Translations under genes and position numbers: made by a program | Assembly (NCBI RefSeq): GCF_019891175.1 | Contig: NZ_CP072600.1 | Location: 2,418,001 to 2,482,000 of the forward strand | DNA: 64,000 bases | Source: Leptothermofonsia sichuanensis E412 | GTDB taxonomy: Bacteria; Cyanobacteriota; Cyanobacteriia; Leptolyngbyales; Leptolyngbyaceae | Direction: 5' to 3' | Shown: one piece after another, positions 26,646 to 35,313 of the stretch | Position numbering within the stretch: the stretch's first letter is position 1 | How the letters are laid out: every line of letters begins with the position of its first letter | Notes under the pieces: generated by a model | The model's input: only the letters and a program-made list of their open reading frames with translations | Databases searched by the model: none | What the model was told of the DNA's origin: nothing

Positions 26646-28778
26646 TCACTGGGTCGTTTTTGCTTTGTTGGTTCCCAGCAGGCTGGAGCTTGTTCCCGTA
26701 TAAGGTTCACCCAACATGATGATTGAGCAGGTCAACCGTTCCGTGATCTGACTGGTCACATCACTAACCGCCAGACCGCCCGCACTGGTGCGCCGGTGGG
26801 AGGAACATAGAATCACCAGATCGTGCTCGTTGGCAGCAGCCGCGATCGCCTTGACCACATCCTCATCTGACTGAATCTGGATCTGTGGCATTGAGTTGGG
26901 TGATACTTTGGTTGCCATTAACTCCAGTTGTGCCCTGGTCCAGGCAATTTTGCCCTCTCCTGAGCGGCTGAATGGACTTGCTACCGTGGGTTCAGAAACA
27001 TGCAAGAGGGTGACCTTTGCCTGGATTGACTCAGCTAAGACGTGGGCAAACCGGGTAATCCAGAGCGATCGCGGTGTCATATTCTCCAACGGTACCAGGA
27101 TCCGCTGGACTTTGGTAGGGGATTCCAGCAGGCGGGAGATTGCAACCGGACAGTGAGAACCCCACAATACACTGTCGATTACACTACCAAATAATCGAGC
27201 CTGTAGCCCCGTCCGCCGTCCCCAACCCATGACAACCAGACTGGCATTCTGTTCACGGCTGGCACGATTAATGCCCTGGGCGATGCTGTCATCAATTCGA
27301 ATCAGAGGTTCAGCCTCAACCCCCACTTCCCGACTGACCTCCACAGCCGCCGCCAGGAGTGCCTGACTGCGCCTCAGTGCAGCTGTAATCTGAGGATCAT
27401 TCATGTGGGTGTGCCCGGTAGCCACTGAAAGGGGCACAATTCGACCAGGATAGTTGCGTACCAGCAGTGCAGCCAGCTCGATTAAGTAGCGCTCGGTTTT
27501 GGGATTATGAACCGGCACCACAACTGTAAAAAAACGCTCTTCCGCTTGATCCCAGTTGAGGGAGCCAATCACACCCTCTGGGTCAAGTTCTGGCGTAACG
27601 GTTAATTCTGGTGCATAGCGGGAAGTAATGATGGGACCCAGTGTAGAGGTCACCAGCATCAAGACAATCACACTGTTCAGAATGTCTTCTGTGAGCAGGT
27701 TCGCCCGAAAGCCAACCAGAGTGGCGGCCAGAGTGGCGGCCACCTGGGGCATGGACAGGGACCACATGACCAGCATTTCCCGGCGGTTGTAGCGATAAGC
27801 CAGGGCAGCGAGAAGGGATGCCATAAACTTACTGAAGATTAACCCTCCCACGATCGCCAGAGTCAGTCCCAGGGTTTGTGGGGTCGTCAGGCTGCGGATA
27901 AACACCGGAACATTAATTAACAGCCCCATGTTCACAAAGAAAATGGGAATAAACAGAACACTGCCAACAAACATGACCTTCTCTTTGACTGCCCCATGCC
28001 CCAACGCCCCATTCACTGCCAGCCCTGCCAGAAACGCACCAACAATTTTCTCGATGCCAATTATCTGTGCTCCGACAGCGGCTAAAAACACTGCCAGCAA
28101 GACAAAGAGAAACTGGTTGCCTTCCTGGTCGCCAGAGCGGCGAAAAAACTCCCGTCCGGCCCGATCAAATCCAAACAGCACAATCACGGTATAAACTGCC
28201 AGTGAACCAATCAGACCAACCAGTTTCATGGGGCTAAAGTCTCCCGCATGGATGCCCATGCAAACTGCCAGCACCAGCAGAGCACCGATATCGGTGAAAA
28301 TGGTTGCCCCAATGGTGACGGTTACAGCTTCATTGCCCACCACCCCTAACCGACTTACAATCGGGTATGCCAGCAGCGTATGGGACGCAAACAGGGACCC
28401 GATCAGGATAGCCCCATTCCAACCGAAGCCAAATACTCGCCCTACAATGGTTCCCGTAATCAGGGGAACCAGGAATGTCAGACTGCCAAACCCAATAGAG
28501 CGATGTTTGGTCTTGTTAAACTGCTCCAGATCAATTTCCAACCCTGCCACAAACATCAAATAAACCAACCCAATATCCGACAGCAATTTCATTGCCTGGG
28601 ACTTTTCTTGCAACCACCCCAGACCGTTGGGACCAAGAATCACTCCAGCAACCAGCAACCCCACTAACCCAGGCAGGCGTATCCGTTCAAACAGAGGCGG
28701 CACGAATAAGATGACTCCCAGCAGAACCGCAAAAGAAGCCAGTGGTTCTTGCTGGAGAATGTGCAGGATAGATTCCAT
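26646..28778 (-). CDS. CPA2-type cation:proton antiporter with C-terminal universal stress domains
   Basis: 710 residues. Residues ~1-390 form a Na+/H+ exchanger domain with about 12 membrane segments, including LPGLVGLLVAGVILGPNGLGWL, YLMFVAGLEIDLEQF and the GATIFTDIGALLVLAV segment carrying the transport aspartate. The rest is cytoplasmic and contains tandem Usp-like units (FFTVVVPVHNP...VVMGWGRRTG and RILVPLENMTPRSL...LVILCSSHRR). Such fusions occur in cyanobacterial KefB/NhaS-type antiporters, where the Usp part may sense nucleotides. It sits in the inner or thylakoid membrane exchanging K+ or Na+ for H+; the ion is not decided by sequence here. Confidence 0.9.
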   Translation of the reverse strand: MESILHILQQEPLASFAVLLGVILFVPPLFERIRLPGLVGLLVAGVILGPNGLGWLQEKSQAMKLLSDIGLVYLMFVAGLEIDLEQFNKTKHRSIGFGSLTFLVPLITGTIVGRVFGFGWNGAILIGSLFASHTLLAYPIVSRLGVVGNEAVTVTIGATIFTDIGALLVLAVCMGIHAGDFSPMKLVGLIGSLAVYTVIVLFGFDRAGREFFRRSGDQEGNQFLFVLLAVFLAAVGAQIIGIEKIVGAFLAGLAVNGALGHGAVKEKVMFVGSVLFIPIFFVNMGLLINVPVFIRSLTTPQTLGLTLAIVGGLIFSKFMASLLAALAYRYNRREMLVMWSLSMPQVAATLAATLVGFRANLLTEDILNSVIVLMLVTSTLGPIITSRYAPELTVTPELDPEGVIGSLNWDQAEERFFTVVVPVHNPKTERYLIELAALLVRNYPGRIVPLSVATGHTHMNDPQITAALRRSQALLAAAVEVSREVGVEAEPLIRIDDSIAQGINRASREQNASLVVMGWGRRTGLQARLFGSVIDSVLWGSHCPVAISRLLESPTKVQRILVPLENMTPRSLWITRFAHVLAESIQAKVTLLHVSEPTVASPFSRSGEGKIAWTRAQLELMATKVSPNSMPQIQIQSDEDVVKAIAAAANEHDLVILCSSHRRTSAGGLAVSDVTSQITERLTCSIIMLGEPYTGTSSSLLGTNKAKTTQ

Positions 28779-28948
28779 AAATAACGGTAGAAGGTAATGG
28801 TAGAGAGGTAGACTCTATTTCTGTAACACACCTGAAGCCGATAAGATAGTGCTAACTGTCTTTCAGGAAAGGTTCCGCTGAAAGATTCAATCTCAATACC
28901 CACAGTTACCAGAACACGGAGCTACCCTGAGCCGTTTTCAGGCAGGTT

Positions 28949-29623
28949 TTAGAGATGAATTTGATTCAGGATAATACGCAGGCGGTCGTAGTCATCTTTC
29001 AATAGCAGACTCAAAGTTCGCCCGGCTTGCACCAGCCAGCTACGATCTGCCTGCCGCAAGGAGTAGATTTCCCGAATGGTGGCTGCCACCAGCGCATCCA
29101 CGGGTGCTCCCCCCATTTGCAGCAGGGTGCGCAAGAAATCCAGTTTTTCAGTAAACAGGATAATTTCTTCTACTTCACAGTGGTAAACGGCCTGATGAAC
29201 CTGGGGGGGGCGGGGTGGTAAGTGTTGATAAGTAATTGCCCGACTGCTCTGTTGAGCCTCTGCATGGGGAACCTCGGAGGGCTGTTGAAAGCCCACGATC
29301 GCCGCTCGAAACTCCGTCTTCAACATTGCAAAAATCTGTGGCTGTTGTGCTCTCAGTTCTTGAAGAGACAGCCCCAGTGCCCGTGCCCGATGAACCGAGT
29401 CGATTGGACTGGTCGTAGCATAGTAAACAACCGCATAAATCTGGTTTCTGGACTCCTCATCAACTGCTTTAACCCAGCTACCAAAGGGTGGCATTACCGG
29501 AAAGCTCAGGTCTTCAGGCTCCAAGCACTGAGCCAGAAATTCCGTGGTAGCGGTTTCAATGACCTCAGCAATGTGATTGGGCTGGCGGTGGTGAACTGCA
29601 AACTGCGGCAGAGGAAGACGCAT
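28949..29623 (-). CDS. HAS-barrel-like cyanobacterial protein
   Basis: 224 residues. The N-terminal half (HIAEVIETATTEFLAQCLEPEDLSFPVMPPFGSWVKAV...IYAVVYYATTSPIDSVHRA) fits the HAS barrel (HerA-ATP synthase N-terminal beta-barrel), here without any attached ATPase domain. The second half is helical and includes MLKTEFRAAIVGF and a final DDYDRLRIILNQI segment. No signal peptide. It precedes no obvious partner; the nearest same-strand neighbour upstream is ndhS, 190 bp away. Barrel assignment is moderate, function unknown. Confidence 0.6.
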   Translation of the reverse strand: MRLPLPQFAVHHRQPNHIAEVIETATTEFLAQCLEPEDLSFPVMPPFGSWVKAVDEESRNQIYAVVYYATTSPIDSVHRARALGLSLQELRAQQPQIFAMLKTEFRAAIVGFQQPSEVPHAEAQQSSRAITYQHLPPRPPQVHQAVYHCEVEEIILFTEKLDFLRTLLQMGGAPVDALVAATIREIYSLRQADRSWLVQAGRTLSLLLKDDYDRLRIILNQIHL

Positions 29624-29812
29624 AGGAATCGTAGTGGCTTATCAGCCTTGAATTTGTGAGTCTGGAATTAGAGAAGGGGTATTATTCTGGGGTTTTCAAC
29701 CCACAAAATAATGCTTGACAGACCACTGGTTTCAGACAGTGGGTCTTGAGTCAATTTAATTCATCTGTTCTAATAGATAACTCAAAACCCACCATTTTGA
29801 ACTTAACAAGTG

Positions 29813-30010
29813 CTATTTCCCTTTCTTTTTACCAGCCGTCACATCGACTTCTTCCAACTCTGACAGGCGAAAAGTAACCAGCTTGTCCCAGTTACCTCCT
29901 TCAAACAAAACAGCCGCCTTACCATCGCTGACACGTTGAACCAGACCCTGGAAGGCGTAGTAGGTATCCTGAGGATTAATAACCCGAACGGCTGTACCTG
30001 GAAGAATCAT
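29813..30010 (-). CDS. ndhS: NDH-1 complex subunit S
   Basis: 65 residues. [52 protein letters not shown] matches the SH3-like core of NdhS closely, including [23 protein letters not shown]. NdhS is the ferredoxin-binding subunit of the photosynthetic NDH-1 complex in the thylakoid membrane, used in cyclic electron flow. The tail is Lys-rich (TAGKKKGK). Presence of this gene supports an oxygenic phototroph. Confidence 0.93.
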   Translation of the reverse strand: MILPGTAVRVINPQDTYYAFQGLVQRVSDGKAAVLFEGGNWDKLVTFRLSELEEVDVTAGKKKGK

Positions 30011-30095
30011 AGATCTCTGATCGCTTAATGTTCATTCAATAGCTTACAGGCAGTGGATAGAAATTACAGCGGTTTTCAAGGTAAACAGAGCCATC

Positions 30096-30136
30096 CCTCT
30101 GCGTCCTCTGTGTCTCTGTGGTGTGTCTCTGTGGTG
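30096..30136. repeat. Family E repeat fragment
   Basis: CCTCTGTGTCTCTGTGGTG followed by a second TGTCTCTGTGGTG, matching the right arm of the repeat at 26102-26160. Lies between ndhS and rodA. Confidence 0.45.
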
Positions 30137-30162
30137 CTATGGCAGAGGGCAGGATCAGGTCT

Positions 30163-31449
30163 TCAGTCCTTAAAGCTTAACCGCTGGCGGAAATTCGCCA
30201 CCGACTGTACCAGTCCGATCGCCAGAAAGTTCATCAAGAGTGCCGATCGCCCATAACTTAACCAGGGTAATGGAATGCCCGTTACAGGAGATAGTCCAAT
30301 GGTCATGCCAATATTGACTACGGTTTGAAATACCACCATCGACAGGACCCCGATCGCAAGCAGGGACCCAAAGTTGTCTCTGGCGTTTTGAGCAATGATA
30401 ACTAACCGCAAACAGATGAGCCAGAATGCCAGCAGGATCAGAAAACTACCCACAAACCCAAGTTCTTCTCCAATGGCAGCAAAAATGAAGTCCGTGTGTT
30501 GTTCTGGGATGAAATTTAATTGGGTTTGAGTTCCCTGGTGCAGTCCCCTGCCCCAAAGTCCCCCTGCTCCGATGGCAATGCGTGACTGAATGAGATGGTA
30601 TCCGCCGCCCAGGGGGTCTTGATCCGGATTTAAAAACATGGTCAACCGTTGCTTTTGATAGTCCTTCAACAACCCCCAGAGGAAATGCCCCAGAGCACCG
30701 GAGAGCAGGTTGATGACCACGGCTGCAAATGTTCCAACTCGATACCAGGGCAGGCTCTGCCATGCCACAATTCCAATCAGCACGACCCAGACAAACCAGA
30801 TCGGTAAGAAGACGTTGAATAGAATCGCAGACAGGAATGGCGAGAGCATTAACAGCAGCCAGCCCGGATTAGCATTCCCCCAATAGAGCATTCCCAGGGT
30901 AATGGCACCAAACACCAGTGAGGTACCCAGATTCGGTTCCAGAAAGATCAGAATCCAGGGAACAGCCGTCACCGCCAGGGTCTTGATCAAAACTGGAACT
31001 TTGGAAGCGGGGCGATCGCTCAACAATGCCGCAATGGTGATAATAATACCGAGTTTGGCGAACTCAGACGGTTGCAGATTGAATCCAAAAATAGGGATCC
31101 AGCGCTGCGCCCCCAATTCTTCGCGGCCAAAGAACATAACCGTCAGCAGAGACACATTGGTAATGCCATAGATAATCCACCGCCAGCGAATCAGGTTGTC
31201 ATACCGCCAGCGGGCGATCATCAGCGACATAATCAAGCCAACGGTGCCTGTAATCCAATGCTGACGCCAGTCTGTCCAGCCCTGGTTCAATTCCACACTG
31301 CGAATCATCACACCGCCAAAGATAGTCAAACCGACTGGAAGGACAAATAACCACCAGTCCACGTTTTGCCAGGGTTGAACCAGAGATTTCCAGCGAATTT
31401 GGCGGAACGATTTTTGCAAAAGCATCAGAAACCGGGGAGAAAGGAACAA
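30163..31449 (-). CDS. rodA: Rod-shape-determining peptidoglycan polymerase RodA
   Basis: 428 residues with about ten membrane segments. SEDS-family signatures are visible: GAQRWIPIFGFNLQPSEFAKLGIIITIA, LLMLSPFLSAILF, ALGIGGLW-type AIGAGGLWGRGLHQGTQTQLNFIPEQHTDFIFAAIGEELGFVGS and the terminal TGIPLPWLSYGRSALLMNFLAIGLV. The catalytic Asp region corresponds to HTDFIFA. It polymerises lipid II glycan strands for sidewall growth in the plasma membrane. An ATG nine codons in (31425) is an alternative start. Confidence 0.95.
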   Translation of the reverse strand: MFLSPRFLMLLQKSFRQIRWKSLVQPWQNVDWWLFVLPVGLTIFGGVMIRSVELNQGWTDWRQHWITGTVGLIMSLMIARWRYDNLIRWRWIIYGITNVSLLTVMFFGREELGAQRWIPIFGFNLQPSEFAKLGIIITIAALLSDRPASKVPVLIKTLAVTAVPWILIFLEPNLGTSLVFGAITLGMLYWGNANPGWLLLMLSPFLSAILFNVFLPIWFVWVVLIGIVAWQSLPWYRVGTFAAVVINLLSGALGHFLWGLLKDYQKQRLTMFLNPDQDPLGGGYHLIQSRIAIGAGGLWGRGLHQGTQTQLNFIPEQHTDFIFAAIGEELGFVGSFLILLAFWLICLRLVIIAQNARDNFGSLLAIGVLSMVVFQTVVNIGMTIGLSPVTGIPLPWLSYGRSALLMNFLAIGLVQSVANFRQRLSFKD

Positions 31450-31515
31450 AGGGTGAAGAGGAGCGTGGGAGATGCTATAGCAGGAGACAGAGGAACGGGG
31501 GATAGATCCTAATTC

Positions 31516-32610
31516 TCAACTTCCAATCCCCAACTCCTGACTTCCCAGGGCGGCGATTGAGACTTTGGCGGCAATTTGTTGAGCAATTTCAGTCAGGGCT
31601 TTGGCTGAAGCAGAATCAGGTTCAGCCAGAACAATGGGAATGCCGCGATCGCCCCCCTGACGCAGAGAGATTTCCAGAGGCACACAGCCTAACAGAGGAA
31701 CCTGCAACTCCTGGGCGGCTTTTTTGCCACCGTTGGAGCCAAAAATGTCGTACTGCTTATCGGGCAGATCGGGAGGAATGAAGTAGCTCATGTTTTCCAC
31801 AATGCCCAGGACCGCAACACCAAGCTGCTGAAACATCTTCAGGCCCCGACGAGAATCCAGCAGGGCAACCGTCTGAGGAGTGGTAACAATCACGGCCCCG
31901 GCCATTGGGACTGCCTGGGTCATTGTCAACTGGGCATCCCCGGTGCCTGGAGGCATGTCCACAATCAGGTAGTCCAGTTCACCCCAGTTCACCTGGTAGA
32001 GAAACTGACGAATAATTCCATTCAGCATCGGACCCCGCCAGATAACGGGTTGATCGGGGTCGATCAAAAACCCCATTGAAACCAGCCTGACACCATAATT
32101 AAAGGCCGGTTCCAAAATCTCGCCCTGCGGTCCCTGCTGTACTGTTACTCTGGCATCACCCAATCCCAGCATGGTTGGGGCATTGGGACCGTAAATATCC
32201 GCGTCCAGTAAGCCAACTTTTGCGCCCGCCTGAGCCAGGGCTACCGCCACATTGACCGCCACTGTGCTTTTGCCAACCCCACCCTTACCACTGGAAACAG
32301 CAACGATATTTTTAATGCCCGGCACTCCGGTGCGATCGGGCAATGATTTTTGTTGCGGGGTTTCAGCCGTCACATCCACAACGACCTCTTCTACACCAGG
32401 CAGGGTTTTGACTGCCCGTTCGCAATCTTCGACGATAAACTGACGCAACGGACAGGCTGGGGTCGTCAAAACCAGCGTAAAACTCACCCGTCGATCATCA
32501 ATCCTGATATTGCGGATCATGTTCAATTCCACCAGACTCTTTCGGAGTTCGGGGTCTTGAACAGGTTTCAGGACTTCCAGAACAGACGTGGCATCAACAA
32601 CTTTGGGCAT
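31516..32610 (-). CDS. mrp: Mrp/NBP35 family iron-sulfur cluster carrier ATPase
   Basis: 364 residues from the ATG at 32610 (MPKVVDATSVLEVLKPVQDPELRKSLVELNMIRNI). Family members start here; the open frame extends to an ATG at 32682. An N-terminal MIP18/DUF59 domain (about residues 1-85) is followed by the ATPase: deviant Walker A GKGGVGKST near residue 110, DADIYGPNAPTMLG, and IVDMPPGTGDAQLT. The C-terminal CxxC typical of many Mrp proteins is not evident. It transfers Fe-S clusters to apo-targets in the cytoplasm. Confidence 0.93.
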   Translation of the reverse strand: MPKVVDATSVLEVLKPVQDPELRKSLVELNMIRNIRIDDRRVSFTLVLTTPACPLRQFIVEDCERAVKTLPGVEEVVVDVTAETPQQKSLPDRTGVPGIKNIVAVSSGKGGVGKSTVAVNVAVALAQAGAKVGLLDADIYGPNAPTMLGLGDARVTVQQGPQGEILEPAFNYGVRLVSMGFLIDPDQPVIWRGPMLNGIIRQFLYQVNWGELDYLIVDMPPGTGDAQLTMTQAVPMAGAVIVTTPQTVALLDSRRGLKMFQQLGVAVLGIVENMSYFIPPDLPDKQYDIFGSNGGKKAAQELQVPLLGCVPLEISLRQGGDRGIPIVLAEPDSASAKALTEIAQQIAAKVSIAALGSQELGIGS

Positions 32611-32678
32611 TTCTCTAACCCTGGCTACGGACAGGAACGTTAACGTTTCTTTAGCCATCTTACCGTTAGCAGGCGTTC

Positions 32679-32885
32679 TCATGACTCCGGCTCATCCCTG
32701 CGTCGCTGCATCTCGTCAAGAATACGGCGGTTTTCCGTTTGCAGCCTACGCACTTCCAACTGGGTTTGGTCAATCCGCTCAACTACTTCTCCAAAGACCT
32801 GCAACACCTCGGAGGCAAAGTTGTCAATCCGCTCGAAACTTCGTCTCGATTTATAGAGCTTTTCAGCAACGCCTTTATCTTTAAT
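32679..32885 (-). CDS. Possible small coiled-coil protein upstream of mrp
   Basis: An open frame of 68 codons reads ...KLYKSRRSFERIDNF...VFGEVVERIDQTQLEVRRLQ and ends RRRDEPES-stop; the sequence is an obvious amphipathic coiled coil. Its stop overlaps an ATG of the extended mrp frame (TCATGA). There is no ATG near its start; ATT at 32885 or an internal GTG would be needed, so it may be a real gene with an unusual start or the decayed end of one. Confidence 0.35.
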   Translation of the reverse strand: MKDKGVAEKLYKSRRSFERIDNFASEVLQVFGEVVERIDQTQLEVRRLQTENRRILDEMQRRRDEPES

Positions 32886-32974
32886 TTATCTCTGTAAAGA
32901 ACTTAAGAATCTTCGGAAGCCGGAAACGTTTTTGCAGGGTAGCCCAACTAGGATGCTGATAGATCATCTGATTA

Positions 32975-33006
32975 TAGGTTATGTCACTGATATTAGGTTA
33001 TGTCAC
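32975..33006 (+). promoter_or_regulatory. Direct repeat at the WYL regulator start
   Basis: TAGGTTATGTCAC occurs at 32975-32987 and again at 32994-33006, 19 bp apart, the second copy spanning the start codon. The arrangement suits an autoregulatory operator, which is inference. Confidence 0.4.
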
Positions 33007-33977
33007 GCCACCTGGAACGGCTACTGAATATTGATGGATTACTCCGATCGGGAGGGCGACAAACGGCTACTCGCATGGCAGAGGAACTGGGAGTCAGTGA
33101 ACGGACCATCCGTAATGACCTGAATTTCCTGCGCGATCGCTACCATGCTCCAATCGAGTGGAGTAAACAAAGGGGCTTCTATTACACTGACCCGGAATGG
33201 CGGTTGCCAACGATCATGCTCAGTAAGGGAGAGTTGTTTGCTCTAACCCTGGGAGCCAGGATGTTGGAAACCTGTGCCGGTTCGACCTATGCTCCAGAAT
33301 TGCGTTCTGCGATCGCTCGTCTGAGTGAGCGGTTGCCGGAGGAATCCTGGGTAGACCTGCAACAACTGGCAGAGGAACGCATTCTGTTTCGGGGAGGGGC
33401 AGAAATTGACCTGGACCCGGAGGTGTGGCATGGGCTGGAGGATGCCTGCCGGACTCGTAAGACAGTGCAGATGGTTTATTACACGGCCAGCAGGGATGCT
33501 CTATCCGAACGCCAGTTTGACCCCTACGTGCTTCACATCTATCGGGGAACCAATCCCTATGTGATTGGGTACTGCCATCAGCGTCAGGAGATCCGGTGGT
33601 TCCGGGTTGACCGGATTAAGCAACTGCGGGTACTGGAAGCAACCTTTGTCCCAGACCCCACGTTTGATGCCAGGGACCACCTGGAGCTGATTTTCCAGCA
33701 TGAGGCGGGTGGGGTGCCACTGCCAGTATCCATCTGGTTTGATGCCCGTACCGCACCCTATATCCGAGAGCGGCGCTGGCACCCCACCCAGGAAATTCAG
33801 GAGCATCCGGATGGCTCGTTGACGCTGAGTATGGTGGTGAGGGGATTGAATGACCTGAAGCGTTGGGTGCTGGGGTATGGGAGGGGGGCGATCGTGCAGT
33901 CGCCGCCGGAGTTGGTGCAGTTGGTCAAAAGCGAGGTAGACAGGATGCATCAGCACTACGGAGGAAGTCAGCCATGA
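33000..33977 (+). CDS. HTH-WYL transcriptional regulator beside the cas operon
   Basis: 325 residues. An N-terminal winged helix-turn-helix of the DeoR/HTH_11 type (about residues 1-60: RQTATRMAEELGVSERTIRNDLNFLRD) is followed by a WYL-type ligand-binding domain (about 140-230: RTRKTVQMVYYTASRD...FDPYVLHIYRGTNPYVIGYCHQRQEIRWFRVDRIKQL) and a C-terminal WCX-like extension ending RWVLGYGRGAIVQSPPELV. WYL regulators frequently flank phage-defence and CRISPR loci, including cyanobacterial ones. Its stop overlaps the start of the next gene by four bases (ATGA). It probably controls the cas genes, itself, or both. Confidence 0.9.
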   Translation: MSRHLERLLNIDGLLRSGGRQTATRMAEELGVSERTIRNDLNFLRDRYHAPIEWSKQRGFYYTDPEWRLPTIMLSKGELFALTLGARMLETCAGSTYAPELRSAIARLSERLPEESWVDLQQLAEERILFRGGAEIDLDPEVWHGLEDACRTRKTVQMVYYTASRDALSERQFDPYVLHIYRGTNPYVIGYCHQRQEIRWFRVDRIKQLRVLEATFVPDPTFDARDHLELIFQHEAGGVPLPVSIWFDARTAPYIRERRWHPTQEIQEHPDGSLTLSMVVRGLNDLKRWVLGYGRGAIVQSPPELVQLVKSEVDRMHQHYGGSQP

Positions 33978-34584
33978 TTCAAACTACACCGCCGTTGATG
34001 ACCTTTGAGGAATTTCTGAATTGGTATCCGGGGGATGGTCGTCGTTATGAATTGATCAGTGGGGAGGTGGTGGGGGTGCGACCACGGGATGACTACGAGG
34101 GTGTGACAAGCCAGATTGTCCGAGTGGTGGACCGGGAGATTGAGCGGTTGGCTCTGGATTGGTTTATTCCAAAAACCTGTTGTGTCAAGCCAGCGGGGAA
34201 TCTGGATGGCTATGTGCCGGATGTGATTGTGCTGGATCGTGCCCGGTTGGGGGCAGAACCCCTCTGGAAGACGGCTTCAACGATTACCCAGGGGCGTTCT
34301 GCTTGCCTGGTGGTGGAGGTGGTGAGCAGGATTGGCATGATGACTATGCCAGAAAGTTAGAGGATTATGAGTCCCTGGGAATTCTAAAGTATCGGATTGT
34401 GGATTACCGGGCTTTGGGAGGACGGCGGTTTATTGGCACGCCCAAGCAGCCCATGGTGAGTGTTTATGGACTGGTGGATGGGGTATATGAGTTGGCTCAG
34501 TTTCGGATGGAGGAGCGGGTGCGATCGCCCCTGTTTCCAGAACTGGATGGGCTGGCGGATCAGTTTTTGCGGGTGGAAAAATAG
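33974..34584 (+). pseudogene. Uma2-family nuclease gene, frameshifted
   Basis: The first ~118 codons (MIQTTPPLMTFEEFLNWYPGDGRRYELISGEVVGV...GYVPDVIVLDRARL...ACLVVEVVS) end in a stop at 34360. The rest of the family sequence (DWHDDYARKLEDYESLGI...YRIVDYRALGGRRFIGTPKQPMVSVYGLVDG...RSPLFPELDGLADQFLRV) continues in the -1 frame to 34584. The break lies near 34325-34340, where one missing base would restore VVS-x-DWHDDY. The PD...E-x-V nuclease core is therefore split. Uma2 proteins are PD-(D/E)XK-fold putative endonucleases hugely expanded in cyanobacteria. Could also be a sequencing error. Confidence 0.75.
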
Positions 34585-34638
34585 AGTGACTGATTCAATT
34601 GTACTAAAGCATCTCAAATTCTTCGGGAGGATTGAGGA

Positions 34639-35313
34639 ATGTTGATGACAGAACAGGGTTCGACAAGCCGTGAGTTGGGATTACTGCCCTATGTGGAACT
34701 CAGCTTTGGGGTGATTGGGCAAACTCTGCCTGCGGATCACGGGTATGGATTATATAGCGCGATCGCTCATCTCTGCCCTGAAATTCACGAACAGGAAGGG
34801 GTGAGCATTCAGACCATCTCTGGTAAACCTGATGGCGAAGGCAGGATTTATTTGAGTCGGCAATCTCGACTGAAAATTCGCTTGCCTTATGAACCTGCAA
34901 AGATTTCTTTACTGTTACCTCTTGCTGGGCAACTGTTAACCATCGGAAAACACGAAATTCAACTTGGAATTCCACAGATCTTTCCACTCTATCCAGTGGA
35001 TAAACTGCGATCGCGCATCGTTACCATTAAAAAGTTTCAGGAACCAGAACCCTTTAAGGAAGCTGCCCAGCGGCAACTCGATGCTTTAGGAATTCAGGGA
35101 AATTTGATCCTGCCACTGAATGAAACAGGGGAACCAAGCCGAAAAGCAATCAAAATCAAAACTTACTCAGTTGTGGGGTTCAGCTTAATGGTCACTGATC
35201 TCAACGATGAAGACTCACTAAAGCTTCAGGCGTTTGGACTGGGTGGTAAGCATCGCATGGGCTGTGGTGTTTTCAGTCCATTTCCTCGGCGTGCGAGGTC
35301 AGTCTATGAATAA
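34639..35313 (+). CDS. cas6: Cas6 (Cmx6-type) CRISPR RNA endoribonuclease
   Basis: 224 residues from an ATG preceded by GAGGATTGAGGA. The opening LPYVELSFGVIGQTLPADHGYGLYSAI and the C-terminal glycine-rich loop FGLGGKHRMGCGVFSPF match the Cas6/Cmx6 family of type I-MYXAN systems. The segment LKIRLPYEPAKISLLLPLAGQLLTIGKHEIQLG is the first RAMP-like fold. It should cut the array transcript within each repeat, near the hairpin ATGCC/GGCGT. Its last eight bases overlap the cas3 start, indicating translational coupling. Confidence 0.85.
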   Translation: MLMTEQGSTSRELGLLPYVELSFGVIGQTLPADHGYGLYSAIAHLCPEIHEQEGVSIQTISGKPDGEGRIYLSRQSRLKIRLPYEPAKISLLLPLAGQLLTIGKHEIQLGIPQIFPLYPVDKLRSRIVTIKKFQEPEPFKEAAQRQLDALGIQGNLILPLNETGEPSRKAIKIKTYSVVGFSLMVTDLNDEDSLKLQAFGLGGKHRMGCGVFSPFPRRARSVYE

